Positions 1 to 11,070 of a stretch of DNA of 64,000 nt are shown here, piece after piece. The DNA comes from Heterohyrax brucei. Its lineage: Eukaryota > Chordata > Mammalia > Hyracoidea > Procaviidae. The stretch spans positions 156,606,329 through 156,670,328 of the forward strand of contig CM053143.1 in the NCBI GenBank assembly GCA_028571685.1, written 5' to 3'. The notes below the pieces were generated by a model. The model was not told the DNA's origin. It saw nothing but the letters and a program-made list of their open reading frames with translations, and ran no database searches. The first letter of the stretch is position 1, and every line of letters begins with the position of its first letter. The position numbers were made by a program, and so were the translations under genes.

Positions 1-811
1 AATAAAAAATCCAACTAAGTAAGTGCTGGTCTTGCAGACAAACATTTGAATTGCTTACCATAAATTTTAAAGCACTATTCAGACATTAGTTTGAGTGTTA
101 TTATGTACCTTTGGAAGTTGACTAAAAATTTATTCTGCTTCCATTAAGCACTTGTGAAACAAGACTATCAATTACACCTGAAGAGCATGCCTCTGAAACT
201 ATGAGTCATAGAAATGAAAATGTCATATAAACCAAAGACTTATGGCCAGAATAAATTTTTTCAGTTACATAGTAAGAATAAAAAATAGTTCAAAAAGTGA
301 AGGAAAACACTCTTAAAAATATGGCAGAGGTTTCAGAGGGTTTACTGTTGCTGTAATTGTTCTTTTGGGATTGTATTTGGAGAGATACTAGCATTTAGTT
401 TTATTGCAGCCTTCGCTCTCCTTATACTAGCTTCCTCTCTCCAACATTCTGACCGGGTGTACCAGTATTAGAAGAAAACAGGGGGCTTCTGCTTACTGCA
501 GAGGGCTTGTCTTTGGAGAAGGTGTCAAAAAGAATGAGTCACTCTTAGGATTGATTCCAGATGTTCTGTTGCCAGTTTGCATTGCTAATACAGGCATCTA
601 AATCCTCGCGAACACAGTGGAAGGCAAATTTGTCCTTGTCATTACATGGCCACAGCAGAAAGATAGCAGAAAATTAAATTAGACAGCAAAATCATCCATA
701 AAATGAAAATACAAGCTACCTGGGCAGGAGGATCTGGAAAAAAGGAGACTCAGTTTTTTAGGAAACTCTTGGTTTCAAGTAACATACATGTGTGTGGAAG
801 AAATGATGATC
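1..811. other. unique AT-rich DNA
   Basis: No repeat that I recognise and no convincing coding frame. Intergenic or intronic DNA. Confidence 0.5.
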
Positions 812-1071
812 CGCTAGAGTGGGGGTAGGCCCCTCTGGCCCTTCTGGTGGACATCATTTATAGAAATTGGCCAGCTGAAGAGAAGACACACCTGACATTA
901 GCTCCCACTGGAACACAGGTTTAGTGTAAAACACTGGAGAAAAAACAGGGTATAACTTATGGCAAGAAGCTTTACGCTGTGTATGTAATTCGTGACATGA
1001 AAATGAAATAAGGGGACAGAAACTGGATGTTGTATGCTTCACAGGCAGCGTTCTCTTCAGTGCACCATTTT
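812..1071. repeat. unidentified duplicated segment, copy A
   Basis: This segment aligns to 1572-1788, at roughly three quarters identity by eye. Shared landmarks in order are gctagagtggg, ctctggcccttctgg (ctgtggcccttctgg in copy B), tccagct/gccagct, aggtttagtgtaa, acactggagaaaaa, ataactta and gacagaaactg. Copy A has about 40 extra bases in the middle, around 895-930. I do not recognise the family. It could be an old interspersed repeat present twice, or a local duplication. The 62-codon antisense frame over it has no recognisable domain. Confidence 0.6.
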
Positions 1072-1571
1072 TTTTTTTTTTCTGGTTTGTTTTCAGTTCT
1101 GCAGTTAGTCAAGAAAGAATATTTCATCCTTTCTAGCTACACATACAATGTTTATTCTACCAAAATATCACTGCATTCAGAGATCTTGAAAAGCTTCGGA
1201 AAGCATTTATCTAAAGTAAGAACTGAGCCAGATGATCTCTGGAAGATCTTAATAAACAAATACAATAGTTGCTGGATAAAATGCATTGAAAACTAAATCA
1301 GGAAAGAAATATTTTACTATAATTTCAACCACAACAAAGCAATGTGTGATTATGCATTTAAAAAGTGATTGTCCATTGAGAATATTTAAAATTTCTATTT
1401 GCTTCTGCTGTTTTGCAGCAAAAATAATTTTTTTAAGGAGAACAGACGTGAAAGACATCTCTTTAAAACTAGCTCTTATTCCTGACTATTGAGCAGTATG
1501 ACTTTTCTGAAATTATGAAATTCAGTTTTATAAAACAGACAGACTTAAGTGACAAGGCTTCCAAATTCTTT
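1072..1571. other. unique AT-rich DNA between the two segment copies
   Basis: Starts with a T-run near 1067-1081. No recognised repeat; the short overlapping frames are low in complexity and look spurious. Confidence 0.45.
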
Positions 1572-1788
1572 GCTAGAGTGGGTGAAGTCCCCTGTGGCCC
1601 TTCTGGCTATATGCCGTTCAGAGAAGTTGTCCAGCTAAACAGGTTTAGTGTAATACACTGGAGAAAAAGCTAGGCATAACTTACGGCAAGTAGTTTTATG
1701 CTCTGTAATTCATGACGTAAACATGGAACAAGGTGATAGAAACTGTATCTGCCCACTTTATAGGCTCCTTTCCCTCCATTGAACCATA
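1572..1788. repeat. unidentified duplicated segment, copy B
   Basis: Partner of 812-1071 in the same orientation. It lacks the central stretch of copy A but keeps both flanking blocks in order. Confidence 0.6.
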
Positions 1789-1824
1789 GAAACCTGGCAG
1801 TTGCTTCTTCTCTCCATTACTGTG

Positions 1825-2517
1825 TGCCGTGGAACTGATTCTGACTCTTAGTGATCCTATTATAGGACAGTGTCATGGATTGAATTGTGCCCTTTTAAAA
1901 ATGTGTGTAGCAATTTGGCTAGGTCATGACTCTTGGTGTTGTGTGATATTCCCATATGCTGTAAATCTGCCTATGATGTTAAGCGAGAGAATGGCCAGCA
2001 GTTGTGTTGGTGGGGCAGGACTAAATATGTAAGATTATATTATGCCTTGAGGCTATCTCTTGGGATATAAAGGAAATGGAAGCATGCAGAGAATTGGGGG
2101 CCTCATACCACCAAGAAAGCAGTCCCAGGAGCAGAGCATGTCCTTTGGAAACAACCCAAAGTCCCTGTGTCTCAGAAGCTCCCAGTCTAAGGGAAGACTG
2201 ATGAAGAGGACCTTCCTCCAGAGACAGCAGAGAAAGTCTTCCTTGGAGCTGTTGCACTGAATTTGAACTTTTAGCCTACTGGACTGTGACAGAATCAAAT
2301 TTCTCTTTTCAAAGCCATCCATTTGAGGTATTTTTGTTATAGCAGCATTAGATGACTAAGACAGACAGAGTAGAGCTGCCCTGTCAGGTTCCCTAGGTGT
2401 TACTTTTTAGGAGAGCAGATTGCCAGGGCTTTTCTCTTACAGACCAGCTGATGGTTTTGAACCTTTCACATTTTGGTTAGCAGCTGAGCATTTAACTACT
2501 GTACCATTGGGGCTCCC
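1825..2517 (-). mobile_element. AfroSINE (tRNA-Ser-like head), split by an LTR
   Basis: The minus-strand SINE is present as 1825-1870 and 2364-2517. The left piece holds the 3' tail (gactcttagtgatcc) and the right piece holds the body and head (gttagcagctgagcatttaa, then accattggggctccc). The two pieces join in register if the LTR at 1871-2363 and one copy of its 5-bp target duplication are removed. The SINE is therefore older than the LTR. Confidence 0.88.
1871..2363 (+). mobile_element. MaLR-type solo LTR
   Basis: Fossil solo LTR of about 493 bp, starting tgtcatggattgaattg and ending atgactaagaca, with a polyadenylation-like region just before the end. It is flanked by the perfect 5-bp duplication gacag (1866-1870 and 2364-2368), the target size expected of ERVL-MaLR elements. 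Only the LTR remains, with no internal region. It lies inside a SINE. Confidence 0.9.
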
Positions 2518-2700
2518 TTGTCACTGTATCAGTAAATTTCAAATGTATGCAGAACAATTATAAGAATAAGGAACAATGTCTATCATGACAAAAGTGATGA
2601 CTCAATCACACAGTAAGTACTGTGCATTTGTATATGTGTGGAGGAAAAACTGCATCTTGTAACTAGCTATTCTATCTTTCATATACCTCACTTTACCACT

Positions 2701-2874
2701 AAAACCCAAACCAAAACAAACCTACTGCCGTCAAGTCAATTTTGACTCATAGTAACCCTAGAGGACAGAGTGGAACTGTCCCGTAGAGTCTCCAAGGAGT
2801 GCCTGGAGGACTTGAACTGCCGAACTTCTGGTTAGCAGCTGTAGCCCTTACCCACTATGTCACCAGAGTTTCTA
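2701..2874 (-). mobile_element. AfroSINE, near full length
   Basis: Reads on the minus strand from the tRNA-like head (right) to the RTE-like tail (left, followed by an A/C-rich terminus near 2700). Target duplications ctttaccacta (2691-2701) and ccttaccacta (2875-2885) flank it. Confidence 0.9.
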
Positions 2875-2919
2875 CCTTACCACTAAGGCTCCCCAATTCC
2901 ATTTGATTGTGAAAAGTCT

Positions 2920-3442
2920 TGTCATGGATTGAATTGTGTCCCCCCAAAATATGTGTAGCCATGTGGCTGGGCTGTGATTCTCAGTATCTTGTGACTGTCC
3001 TCCATTTGGTGGTTTTCCAATGCTGGAGGTTAAAGGATTAGGGTGGGACTGTAAATCCCTTCATAGGATCACCTCCCTGCTCCGCTGTAAGGGGAGTTTC
3101 CCTGGAGTATGGCCTGCCTGACTCTTACTCTTGTCATCCTTCAAGAAACAAAAGGAAAGAGAAGCAGGCTGAGAACTGGGAACCTTCTAACATCAAGCAA
3201 GCAGCACCGGGAGAAAAGCACGTCCTTCAGACCTGAGGTTTCTGCGCCAAGACGCTCCCTGGACAAAGACTGATGCAATACTGGACTTTCCTCCTGAGCT
3301 GACAAGGGGAACGCCTTCCCCTGGAACGGACACACTGAATGTGGACTTGTAGCCTACCAGACTGTGTAAGAATAAACCTTCCTTTTTCAAAGCCATCTAC
3401 TTTGTTGTATTTCTGTTAGAGCAGCCCTAGCTGACTAAAACA
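2920..3442 (+). mobile_element. MaLR-type solo LTR
   Basis: Fossil solo LTR, 523 bp, from tgtcatggattgaattg to ctgactaaaaca, with aagaataaacc serving as the polyadenylation signal region near 3369. Perfect 5-bp target duplication agtct (2915-2919 and 3443-3447). No internal region. Confidence 0.92.
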
Positions 3443-3824
3443 AGTCTACAAACAAATAAATAAATAAGCAAAACAGACTCAGTAGGAAGGCTATAAAATG
3501 GTTCCACAGACACATTCAAAAAAGACATTATAAACACTTTGAGAAACTAATTAAAGCTCTGTAATCTATTATTTGTTTTTGAGTTGTTGTATTACCAAAT
3601 TTCAATGATAATTTCTTTATAGCCAGTATTTCTAACATTTACAAAGAATACATTAAGTTTTTATTTATAATCGTGAAGTCTGTTCTTAAAGAAAATGAAT
3701 TTGGCAGAAAAAGAAAGATAATTTTGTTAGACTGGGATGAATTTCCAGAACAGAATTTTGCCAAGTATGGGGAAGAATAAAGCTAGGTAAATCTAAGTCC
3801 TGAAAAAAATTAGCAAGTTTGTAA
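3443..3824. other. AT-rich unique DNA
   Basis: No repeat or gene recognised. Confidence 0.4.
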
Positions 3825-4350
3825 CTTGTTTGGTTTGTGTTGAGGTACAATTCCTGCTGAAGGCTATGGTCTTTGATCTTTATCAGTAACTTTGATATCC
3901 TTTTCTTTTAGTATAGTCTGGCTTCTCTGATTTGCTCAGCATACAAACTTATTAAGCATATATAGTGAAAGATGCAACCTTGACAAACACCTTTCCTAAT
4001 TTTAAAACAGACAATATCCCCTTGTTCTGTTAAGAAAAACTGCATCTTGGTTTATGTGCTTCTGAAATTCTCATCCTTTGTACTGTTATACATGATTTGT
4101 TATGATTCACACAACTGAATTCATTTGCAAAGTCAATAATACACAGGTATATATTTTTCTGTTATTTTCTTCTTTTAGCCAAGATCCATCTGACATCAGC
4201 AATCATATCCCTCATTCCACATCCTCTTCTGAATCTATCTTGAATTTCTGACAGTTACCTGTAGACATACTACTGTCACTGTTTTTGAATTACCTTCAGC
4301 AAAAATGTACTTGTCTGTGATTTCATGTTGCTAGATGTTAAGATAAAAAT
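3825..4350 (-). mobile_element. BovB/RTE LINE fragment (RT-coding part)
   Basis: The minus strand encodes a decayed piece of the RTE reverse transcriptase. Recognisable antisense blocks are tttgctcagcatacaaac, atttgttatgattcacac and agccaagatccatctgac. It starts at the same consensus point (ttgaggtacaa) where the neighbouring fragment 4642-5300 stops. Many indels; no long frame is left. Confidence 0.85.
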
Positions 4351-4491
4351 TCTCCATAAGCTTAACGGCTCTATGGGCTATTAATCAATGTAAATACATC
4401 ATTAAATAGTTTCTCTGTATTGGTTAGGTATCAGGAGGGAAATACTCCTTATACATAGAAGCTTCTCTAGTTGTTTACAAAATGTAGTTTT

Positions 4492-4537
4492 TATTGATCC
4501 TATGAGTCAGAATTGGCTTGACAGCACTGGGTTTTTG
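4492..4537 (+). mobile_element. AfroSINE 3' tail fragment
   Basis: Only the tail (cctatgagtcagaattggc, then cactgggttttt) is present. Confidence 0.6.
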
Positions 4538-4641
4538 TAGGTATATCTACTTTCTAGAGGACTGAATTCACCTTTAAATTATGGAAGAAAAACCCCATTT
4601 GATTTTATTTAAGGGATTTCAAAATCAGTCTGTCTGTTTCT

Positions 4642-5300
4642 TGTTAAGTATCAACCAGTAGATTCTGACTCATAGTAACCTGATGTACAATAAAATTAAT
4701 GCCCAGCCTCATAAACACTGCAATGTTTGAGCCCACTGTTACAGCCAGTGTGTCAATCCATCTCGTTGAGGGTCTTCCTCTTTTTCATCGATCCTCTGTT
4801 GTACCTAGCATGATGTCATTCTCCAGGGACTTATCCCTCCTGATATGAGACAAAGTCTCATCATTCTTGTCTCTGAGTAGTATTCTGGTTGCACTTGCAA
4901 GACAGTTGTTTATTCTTCTGGAAGTCAATGGTATATTCAATATTTTTTGCTAACGCCCTAATTCTAAAGTATCAGTTCTTCTTGGTCATCCTTACTCAGT
5001 GTCCAGCTTTCCTACGCATATGAGGCCATGCCATTGAAGACACCTTATCTTGGTCATGCCTATCTTAGTTCTTAAAGTGATATTGTTGCTTTTTTAAATA
5101 TTGTAAAGAGATTTTTTGCATCAAATTTGCCGAAAGCAATTTATCGTTTGATTTCTTGACTGCTGCTGTGTTGATTGTGGATCCAAGTAAAATGAAACCC
5201 TTGACGACTTCAATCTTTTCTCTGTTTATCATGTTGCTTATTGGTACAGTGGTGAGGGTTTTTGTTTTCCTTATTTTGAGGTATAATTTACCCTGTTAGT
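4642..5300 (-). mobile_element. BovB/RTE LINE fragment with 3' end
   Basis: Contains the antisense 3' end (attctgactcatagtaacc) and C-terminal coding blocks (tgtcaatccatctcgttgag, ggacttatccctcctga, gtttgatttcttgactgctg). It ends at ttgaggtataa, where the fragment at 3825 begins. See the finding on permuted order. Confidence 0.87.
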
Positions 5301-5760
5301 ACACTTTATTAGTGTTTTAGATGGGTTTTCCATTACGCATCAACATATTATTAAAATTCAGAATTTGATTAAACACTAAATTTAATATCACTACATGTAA
5401 AATTCTGAATTAATCTCTGTGTGGGAATATCAAAATCAGCAAGAAATGGTCTCAAATCTCAAAAAGCACTAATTAGGATGAAGTCAAGACAACTTTAAAG
5501 GGTTAAGATAAAATTGTTGGAATGTTTCACGAAGCACAGTCTAGGTCAAAAAATGTAGACTTGAAAACGAAAGAAATAGCAAAAAGTTATTCCATTCATA
5601 CAATTTCTTTTATCCTGCAATGTATACAATATAGTTATTGGAAAGTAGTTATAAGAGGTTACAGAAGGGCCATATATATTTAAATTTTTAAATAAGATTT
5701 TATACTGTGGTTGCAAAATGTTTTCAAAGCTACAGGCTTCCATCTTCAATCAGCCTATTG
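5301..5760. other. AT-rich unique DNA
   Basis: No repeat or gene recognised. Confidence 0.4.
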
Positions 5761-5947
5761 TTGTTAGGTAACCTTGAGTCTATTTTTGACACACACTTAC
5801 CTCATGTGACAGAGTAGAACTGTCCATAGGATTTTCTTGCCTGTAATTTTTATGAATGCAAATCATCTGGTCTTTCTCTCACAGAATCACAGAGTAGGTT
5901 TGAACTACCAACCATTCTGTTAAACTGTTGTGCCACTAGGGTTCCAG
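5761..5947 (-). mobile_element. AfroSINE, long variant
   Basis: Begins ttgttgttaggt on the plus strand (3' end of the element) and ends gccactagggttcc (head). The middle segment is longer than in the common SINE and diverged. Confidence 0.7.
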
Positions 5948-6509
5948 GATGTGCTGCCTTCTTGTCAGTTTCCTAAGATGATTATTGCTCTTTTACGTCA
6001 AATATTCCTTTTTGTCTAAGTTTTTTTCTTGTTAGGATTGCTATTTACATTTAGTTTATCCTAGTCTGTTCAATTTCATAAGTGAAAGAAACTACTGTCT
6101 GAAACTAACTGCTATTTCCTTTGCTATGTATAAAACATTGTCTGAACATTATATAACTCAGACATTATAAAGTGAGTTTTGATGGTTCCTTTAATATTTA
6201 GAAATAATTTTCTTAATTAGCCTGCTAAATATATATTTAGGAATATGTGTTCAAGTTATGCTTCCTGATAGAAAATGCTTGATGTGAAAACTTTCTGATG
6301 CCTTTAAATGTTCTTCTCATACGGACATCATTTAGAAGTAGTTCATAAAATATCAATTAATTCTAAAGTAAGTTGCTTAGTCTCCTCTGAAAAAGATGAA
6401 TTATGAAAGAAAAAATGATTTGACACTTAACAGAAAGATCTAAATTCATCCAAATTTGGAGAAGAAAGGAACCAAGAAACCAAAGAAAGATGTGGAGTAC
6501 CATACTTTC
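5948..6509. other. AT-rich unique DNA
   Basis: No repeat or gene recognised. Confidence 0.4.
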
Positions 6510-7130
6510 TCTCATAGATTGAATTTTCTCACCCAAAAATATGTGTTGACTTAGCTAGCTGTGATTCCTAGTAGCATGTAATTATTTTCCCTTTTGCCAT
6601 CTGAAGTAATTATCTTTTATTTTGTGATATTGTGCAACTATCCTCTATTTTCTGTCTTATAAATCCTAAAAGCTATGCAACACAGGAATAGAATAGGGTA
6701 TATCTTAGATCCTACCATGTTACTCAAGTCACAAGCTTCTTCAAGTCACCCCCTTGTTTGAGTAACATCTTTTGTCTTACAAGAGAGACAAGTGAGTAGA
6801 GAGTGAGAGACCTCACTATCACCAAGAAATAAGAGCTAGCGGTGGACTGCATCCTGTGGACCTGGAATCCCTTCACTGAGAGCTTCCTAGACCTAGGAGA
6901 AGGTTGGTGCCAAGACACACGGAGACAGCCAAGGAACCCAAGGCCACAGATGTTGAAGGGAGACAGGGGGCGTTCTTCACAACATACAGAGTGAGTCTTC
7001 CTCTAGTGTTGGTGCCTTGAATTTGGACTTCTAGTCTTTTACACTTTGAACTTGGAGAGAATAAATTTCTGTTTGTTAAAGCTGTCCAGTTGTGGAATTT
7101 CTGTTATAGCAGCACTAGAGAAGCAAAGCA
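6510..7130 (+). mobile_element. MaLR-type solo LTR, diverged
   Basis: Fossil LTR. Its 5' part matches the same family (ctcatagattgaatttt, caaaaatatgtgttgact), as does its 3' part (gagagaataaatttctg, ttatagcagcactaga). It is longer than the copies at 1871 and 2920 and more diverged. The flanks ctttc and atttc could be a decayed 5-bp duplication. Confidence 0.8.
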
Positions 7131-7406
7131 ATTTCTCTGAAACTTACAGTGTTTTTTTCCCCACATGAAAAATGATGGAGATAAAAGAATCTATGTCTTA
7201 GGTATAAGGAATATGAGAAGTTTTATAAAAGTAAGACAATTGTCAGCTGTGAGAAATGTCGCCTTTTCATGACTTGCTGCTCACATCCTGAAACAGATTC
7301 TTCTAAATAAGTCATTCAAATAGATTTCTAACTCTGAGTACACTTACCAGTAATTTGTGTAAGAGCTTTTTCTTTTATATATTCTTTATCTCTAAAATGT
7401 GCAAGT

Positions 7407-7607
7407 AGCCCTGGAGGTGTAGTGGTTAAGCGGCTTGGTTGCTAACTGAAAGGTTGATGGTTTGAATCCACCAGCCATTCCTCAGGAGAAAGATGTGCCA
7501 CTCTGCTTCCATAAAGCTGAAAGCCTTGGAACCTCTATGGGGCATTTCTACCTACCCTGTCCTGTAGGGCCACTAAGAGTCATAACCAACTCAGCAACTA
7601 TAGGTCT
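7407..7607 (+). mobile_element. AfroSINE, subfamily with about 40 extra bases
   Basis: Head agccctggaggtgtagtgg, tail cctgtagggccactaagag. Between them lies an extra block (gaaagatgtgccactctgct) that most SINEs in the window lack and that recurs in the copy at 51738. Confidence 0.88.
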
Positions 7608-7612
7608 GCTTT

Positions 7613-7904
7613 AGTTTTATAACATATGAGTGATCTTATTTCAGAAGTCTTACCAAAAGTTCTGTAAAATTTCCCAAGCTGTATTAGTAATTGAATGCAG
7701 TTGTTTTAAATATGCCCACACATCCTTTGATACTTCTGTTTTTGAAAGGTGATGCTTATTTCCTCTCTGTTTCAGTGTGGACTGGAGTTGATGACATACT
7801 TCAGAGAATGAAATTCGGCAGAAATTGGGGAATGCTATTTCTGAAGCTAGGTTTTTAAAAACATGGTTCAGAAATAATGTTTGTACATAAATTGAATGGT
7901 TTTG
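7613..7904 (-). repeat. possible old interspersed repeat
   Basis: Read on the minus strand, blocks such as tctgccgaatttcattctc and ccagtccacactgaaacag resemble an old mammalian repeat that I cannot place with confidence. It abuts a BovB fragment, and a 131-codon minus-strand frame spans both, so that frame is not a host gene. Confidence 0.3.
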
Positions 7905-8475
7905 CTGTTGTTGCTTGCCACTAATTTGACTCTGACTCATAGAGGCCTTCGGTAGAGCGGAACAAAGTGTCCTGCTCTGTGTTGTTGTTATGATCTTTGA
8001 TATATTTGGTTCTATTGTTCTGGCTATTCTGTCAAATGACCTCATTAACAGTTTCCCTTGTTTTTACCAATACTCTACCAAATATGACACCCTTTTCCTA
8101 GCAATTGGACTTTCCTGATGATGAGTCCAAAGGAAGCAAGAACTCCCTTCTAAGAAGAATTCTGATTTTATTTCTTCTAAGACTGGTTTGTTTGTTTTCT
8201 GGCAGTCCGTGGTATGTTCTTCACCAACACCACGATTCAAATGAACTAGTTCATCTTCTGTCTTCCTTATTTACTGTCCAGCTTTCATATGTGTATGAGA
8301 TGATTGCAAATGCCACAGTTGGAATCAGGCACACCATAGTCATTAAAGTGACATCTTCACTTTTTAAAATTTTTAAAGAATCTTTTGAAGCAGAGCTTCC
8401 CAGTGCAATACATTATTTCGTATCTTGACTGCTGTTGCTGTGAAGGTTGATTGTTGACCCATTGTCCCATAGTTA
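7905..8475 (-). mobile_element. BovB/RTE LINE fragment with 3' end
   Basis: Strongly diverged minus-strand copy: tttgactctgactcatag at the 3' end, then tttgttttctggcagtcc, ttcaccaacaccacgatt and tactgtccagctttcatat. 5' truncated near 8475. The 107-codon plus-strand frame over it is an antisense artefact. Confidence 0.82.
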
Positions 8476-10245
8476 TTTATTCTTCTGTTGTATTTTATAA
8501 AGTCAGATATTTTCAAAACTGTTATTTTTACTTGACTTTTAGTATTACTCTAATATTAAATGAAAATAGTTGTTGCTAAATTAACTTCTGAGGAAAATCA
8601 CCTGTGACATTCTGTGGTAGTTTCTGAATTGTAGGCACAAACCTCCAAGTCAGTTAAACTCTTTGGAGCATATATATGCATAATTTTATTTCATTTGATC
8701 CAAATGTGACTTTATTTTGCAAATGTGTGAGGATTATTGGAGGAAATTGAAAATCATATTGAAAAAGTCAGACATTTAAGGTCAATTTCCTGTCATATGT
8801 GACTTCATGTAGGTCTGCATTAAGACCAGGAGGATACAATTTTGATTTATGTCACTTAAGTGATTTTCCTATACAAGGATCAGATGGAAAAAAAAAGGCA
8901 CTTTAAAGACATCTCTTTGTAAAGCTAAAAGTACTGCATATTGTGAAAATGAGTATTCTGTCTATAGGCACTGAAGGAACTAATATACCACACCAGTCAA
9001 AGGAACAGTGATGCAATTTAAGAGACATATATGTATGGGGAGTGAACTAAAGGACTTATGCAGCTATTGCTCATTTAGACAGGAGAGACTGAGTGGATTC
9101 CTTAGCTTCCCTTTAATTAATTGCAAAAGACTATAGAGAGATCTGGAACTTCAGTTAAGTATGTATCCATTAATCAAGTTGAAAAGTAAACCAATTAATG
9201 CATCAAAGGTAAAGTCATGACTTGCCTTTGTCTGCTATGATTTTTATTCTAGTTAAGGCTACTTTCATGGTGTACAACACACCATATTATAAAGGAATTT
9301 TTAATTATCAAGGAACATTACTGAGGATGCGAATATATGGAATGACAGCGTAGGTGGTCATGATATGACATTTAGAATTTTCTTAATAATCTGTATGATT
9401 TCTTAGTGGTTCACAGATTTGGGATAGTGTAATATACTATTTCATAGTGTATACATAGTTTCGTTCACATCTTTGTTGTCCTCGAACAACTGTGGCAACG
9501 TTTAGAACAGGGACTTGTTTTATTGGCTTCATTTTAACGTTTGCTCAGTGAATACGTTGCTGAGATCATGAAAGGCACTGCATTGAATCTGATTTGATCT
9601 ATCTATCAACTGTCTGAGTTGATAGAATGGTGGACTGGAAGTGAGGCGAAAGACTAAAGAGTTTTTCAGAGAGACTGTGCTGCTCTAACTTGGCTCCCCG
9701 AGATACTCTAAAATGGAAAAGTGAAGCTCCTATGAGGTTTCAGCAGAATAATTTTCTACTCTGTTCCACTCCCTGTGTTAGAAGTGAAATGAGAACAGAA
9801 GTGGTGACCTGCTGTACGAGTAACTTGCCGTGACTATATTGATTTCAAATGTTTGTATTGATAACAATATAGCTCTTGTTAATGTATTTTTTAAAAAGAT
9901 CTCAATATTCTATGCTCCAAAAATATGTGTTTTAAGCATCAAAAAGAGACCAAATATATAACACTTAAACTTAACAGACATCCCATGTTTAGATACACTT
10001 CTAGTTAAAGAAGTATAAGATAGTCTTACTCTGATCAATCATCCACAGATAATTTTATTTAACAATGGACATAAAAATGTAGAAGAGTAGACTATTAACA
10101 ATCTAGTAGGCACTAGAGGGAGAGTGATCAGGATGGGACTGGATTCATATATCATTTGGACATTGCTGAATAAAATGAAAATGTTATCCTGGAGAGGGGA
10201 AATTTTAAGTGAGAATACAAAAATGAAATTTAAGTATTTCATGTA
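8476..10245. other. unique AT-rich DNA, 1.8 kb
   Basis: I see no transposon, RNA gene or plausible exon here. A short direct or inverted motif (ctatcaactgtctgagttgatag) near 9601-9623 forms a hairpin-like palindrome, probably by chance. Confidence 0.45.
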
Positions 10246-10385
10246 CCGTCACAGTGGTTAAGAGCTATGGCTGCTAATAGAGAGTTTAGCCATTCAGATC
10301 TACTCACTGGCATCCTATTTGGGCAGCTCTACTCTGTCCTATAGGGTCACTATGAGCCAGAATTCACTCAATGACTATGGGTTAG
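10246..10385 (+). mobile_element. AfroSINE, slightly 5' trimmed
   Basis: Contains cagtggttaagagctatgg, gctgctaata and the tail cctatagggtcactatgag. Confidence 0.85.
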
Positions 10386-10482
10386 TTAATCACTAGAAAT
10401 AGGTATTACAATTAGTATTACAGTTCCAGAAGGCGTAATTTATTTAAAGAAGAGACATTTCAAAGAGACAATTTCAATCTGT

Positions 10483-11070
10483 TGTTGTTAGGTGCTGTCG
10501 AGTCAGTTTTGACTGATAAGCAAAAGCATTGCTGGTCTTGCACCATGCCCATATCCATCGTTGCAGTTACTGTGTCAATCTATCTTGTCAAGGGTCTTCC
10601 CTTTTTTGCTGACCCTCCACTCTGTCAAGCATAATGTTCTTCTCTGGGGGCTGATCCCTCCTGACAACATGTCCAAAATATGTAAGATGCGGTCTCACCC
10701 TTGTTGTTTCCAAGTAACATTCTGATTTTACTTTCTCTGGAACGGATCTGTTTGTTCTTTCGGCAGTCCATGGTGCATTCAATATTCTTCCCCAGCACCA
10801 CAGTTTGAAGGCACCAGTTCTTCTCCTGTCTTGTTCATTGTCCAGCTTTTACTTGCTTATGATGCTACTGAAAATACCATGGCTAGGGTTAGATGCATCA
10901 TAGTCTTCAAGGTGACATCTTTACTTTTCAGTACTTTAAAGAGGTCCTTTGCAGCAGACTTTCCCAATGCAATGCTTCTTTTGATTTTTTGATTACTGTT
11001 TCCACGGGCATTAATTGTAGAACCAAGGAAAATGAAATCCTTGACAACCCCAATCCTTTCTCCACTGAAT
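10483..11070 (-). mobile_element. BovB/RTE LINE fragment with 3' end
   Basis: The 3' terminus gttgttgttaggtgctgtcg is clear. The minus strand then encodes the C-terminal RTE domain, including the residues TYFGHVVRRDQPPEKNIMLD. The copy ends near caatcctttctccactga, where MaLR internal sequence takes over. About 200 bp at its 5' side occur again at 12377-12590. Confidence 0.88.

Noticed and set aside
7650-8045. 131-codon minus-strand frame as a host gene
   Set aside because: It spans the junction of a BovB 3' end and an old repeat-like sequence, with no domain.
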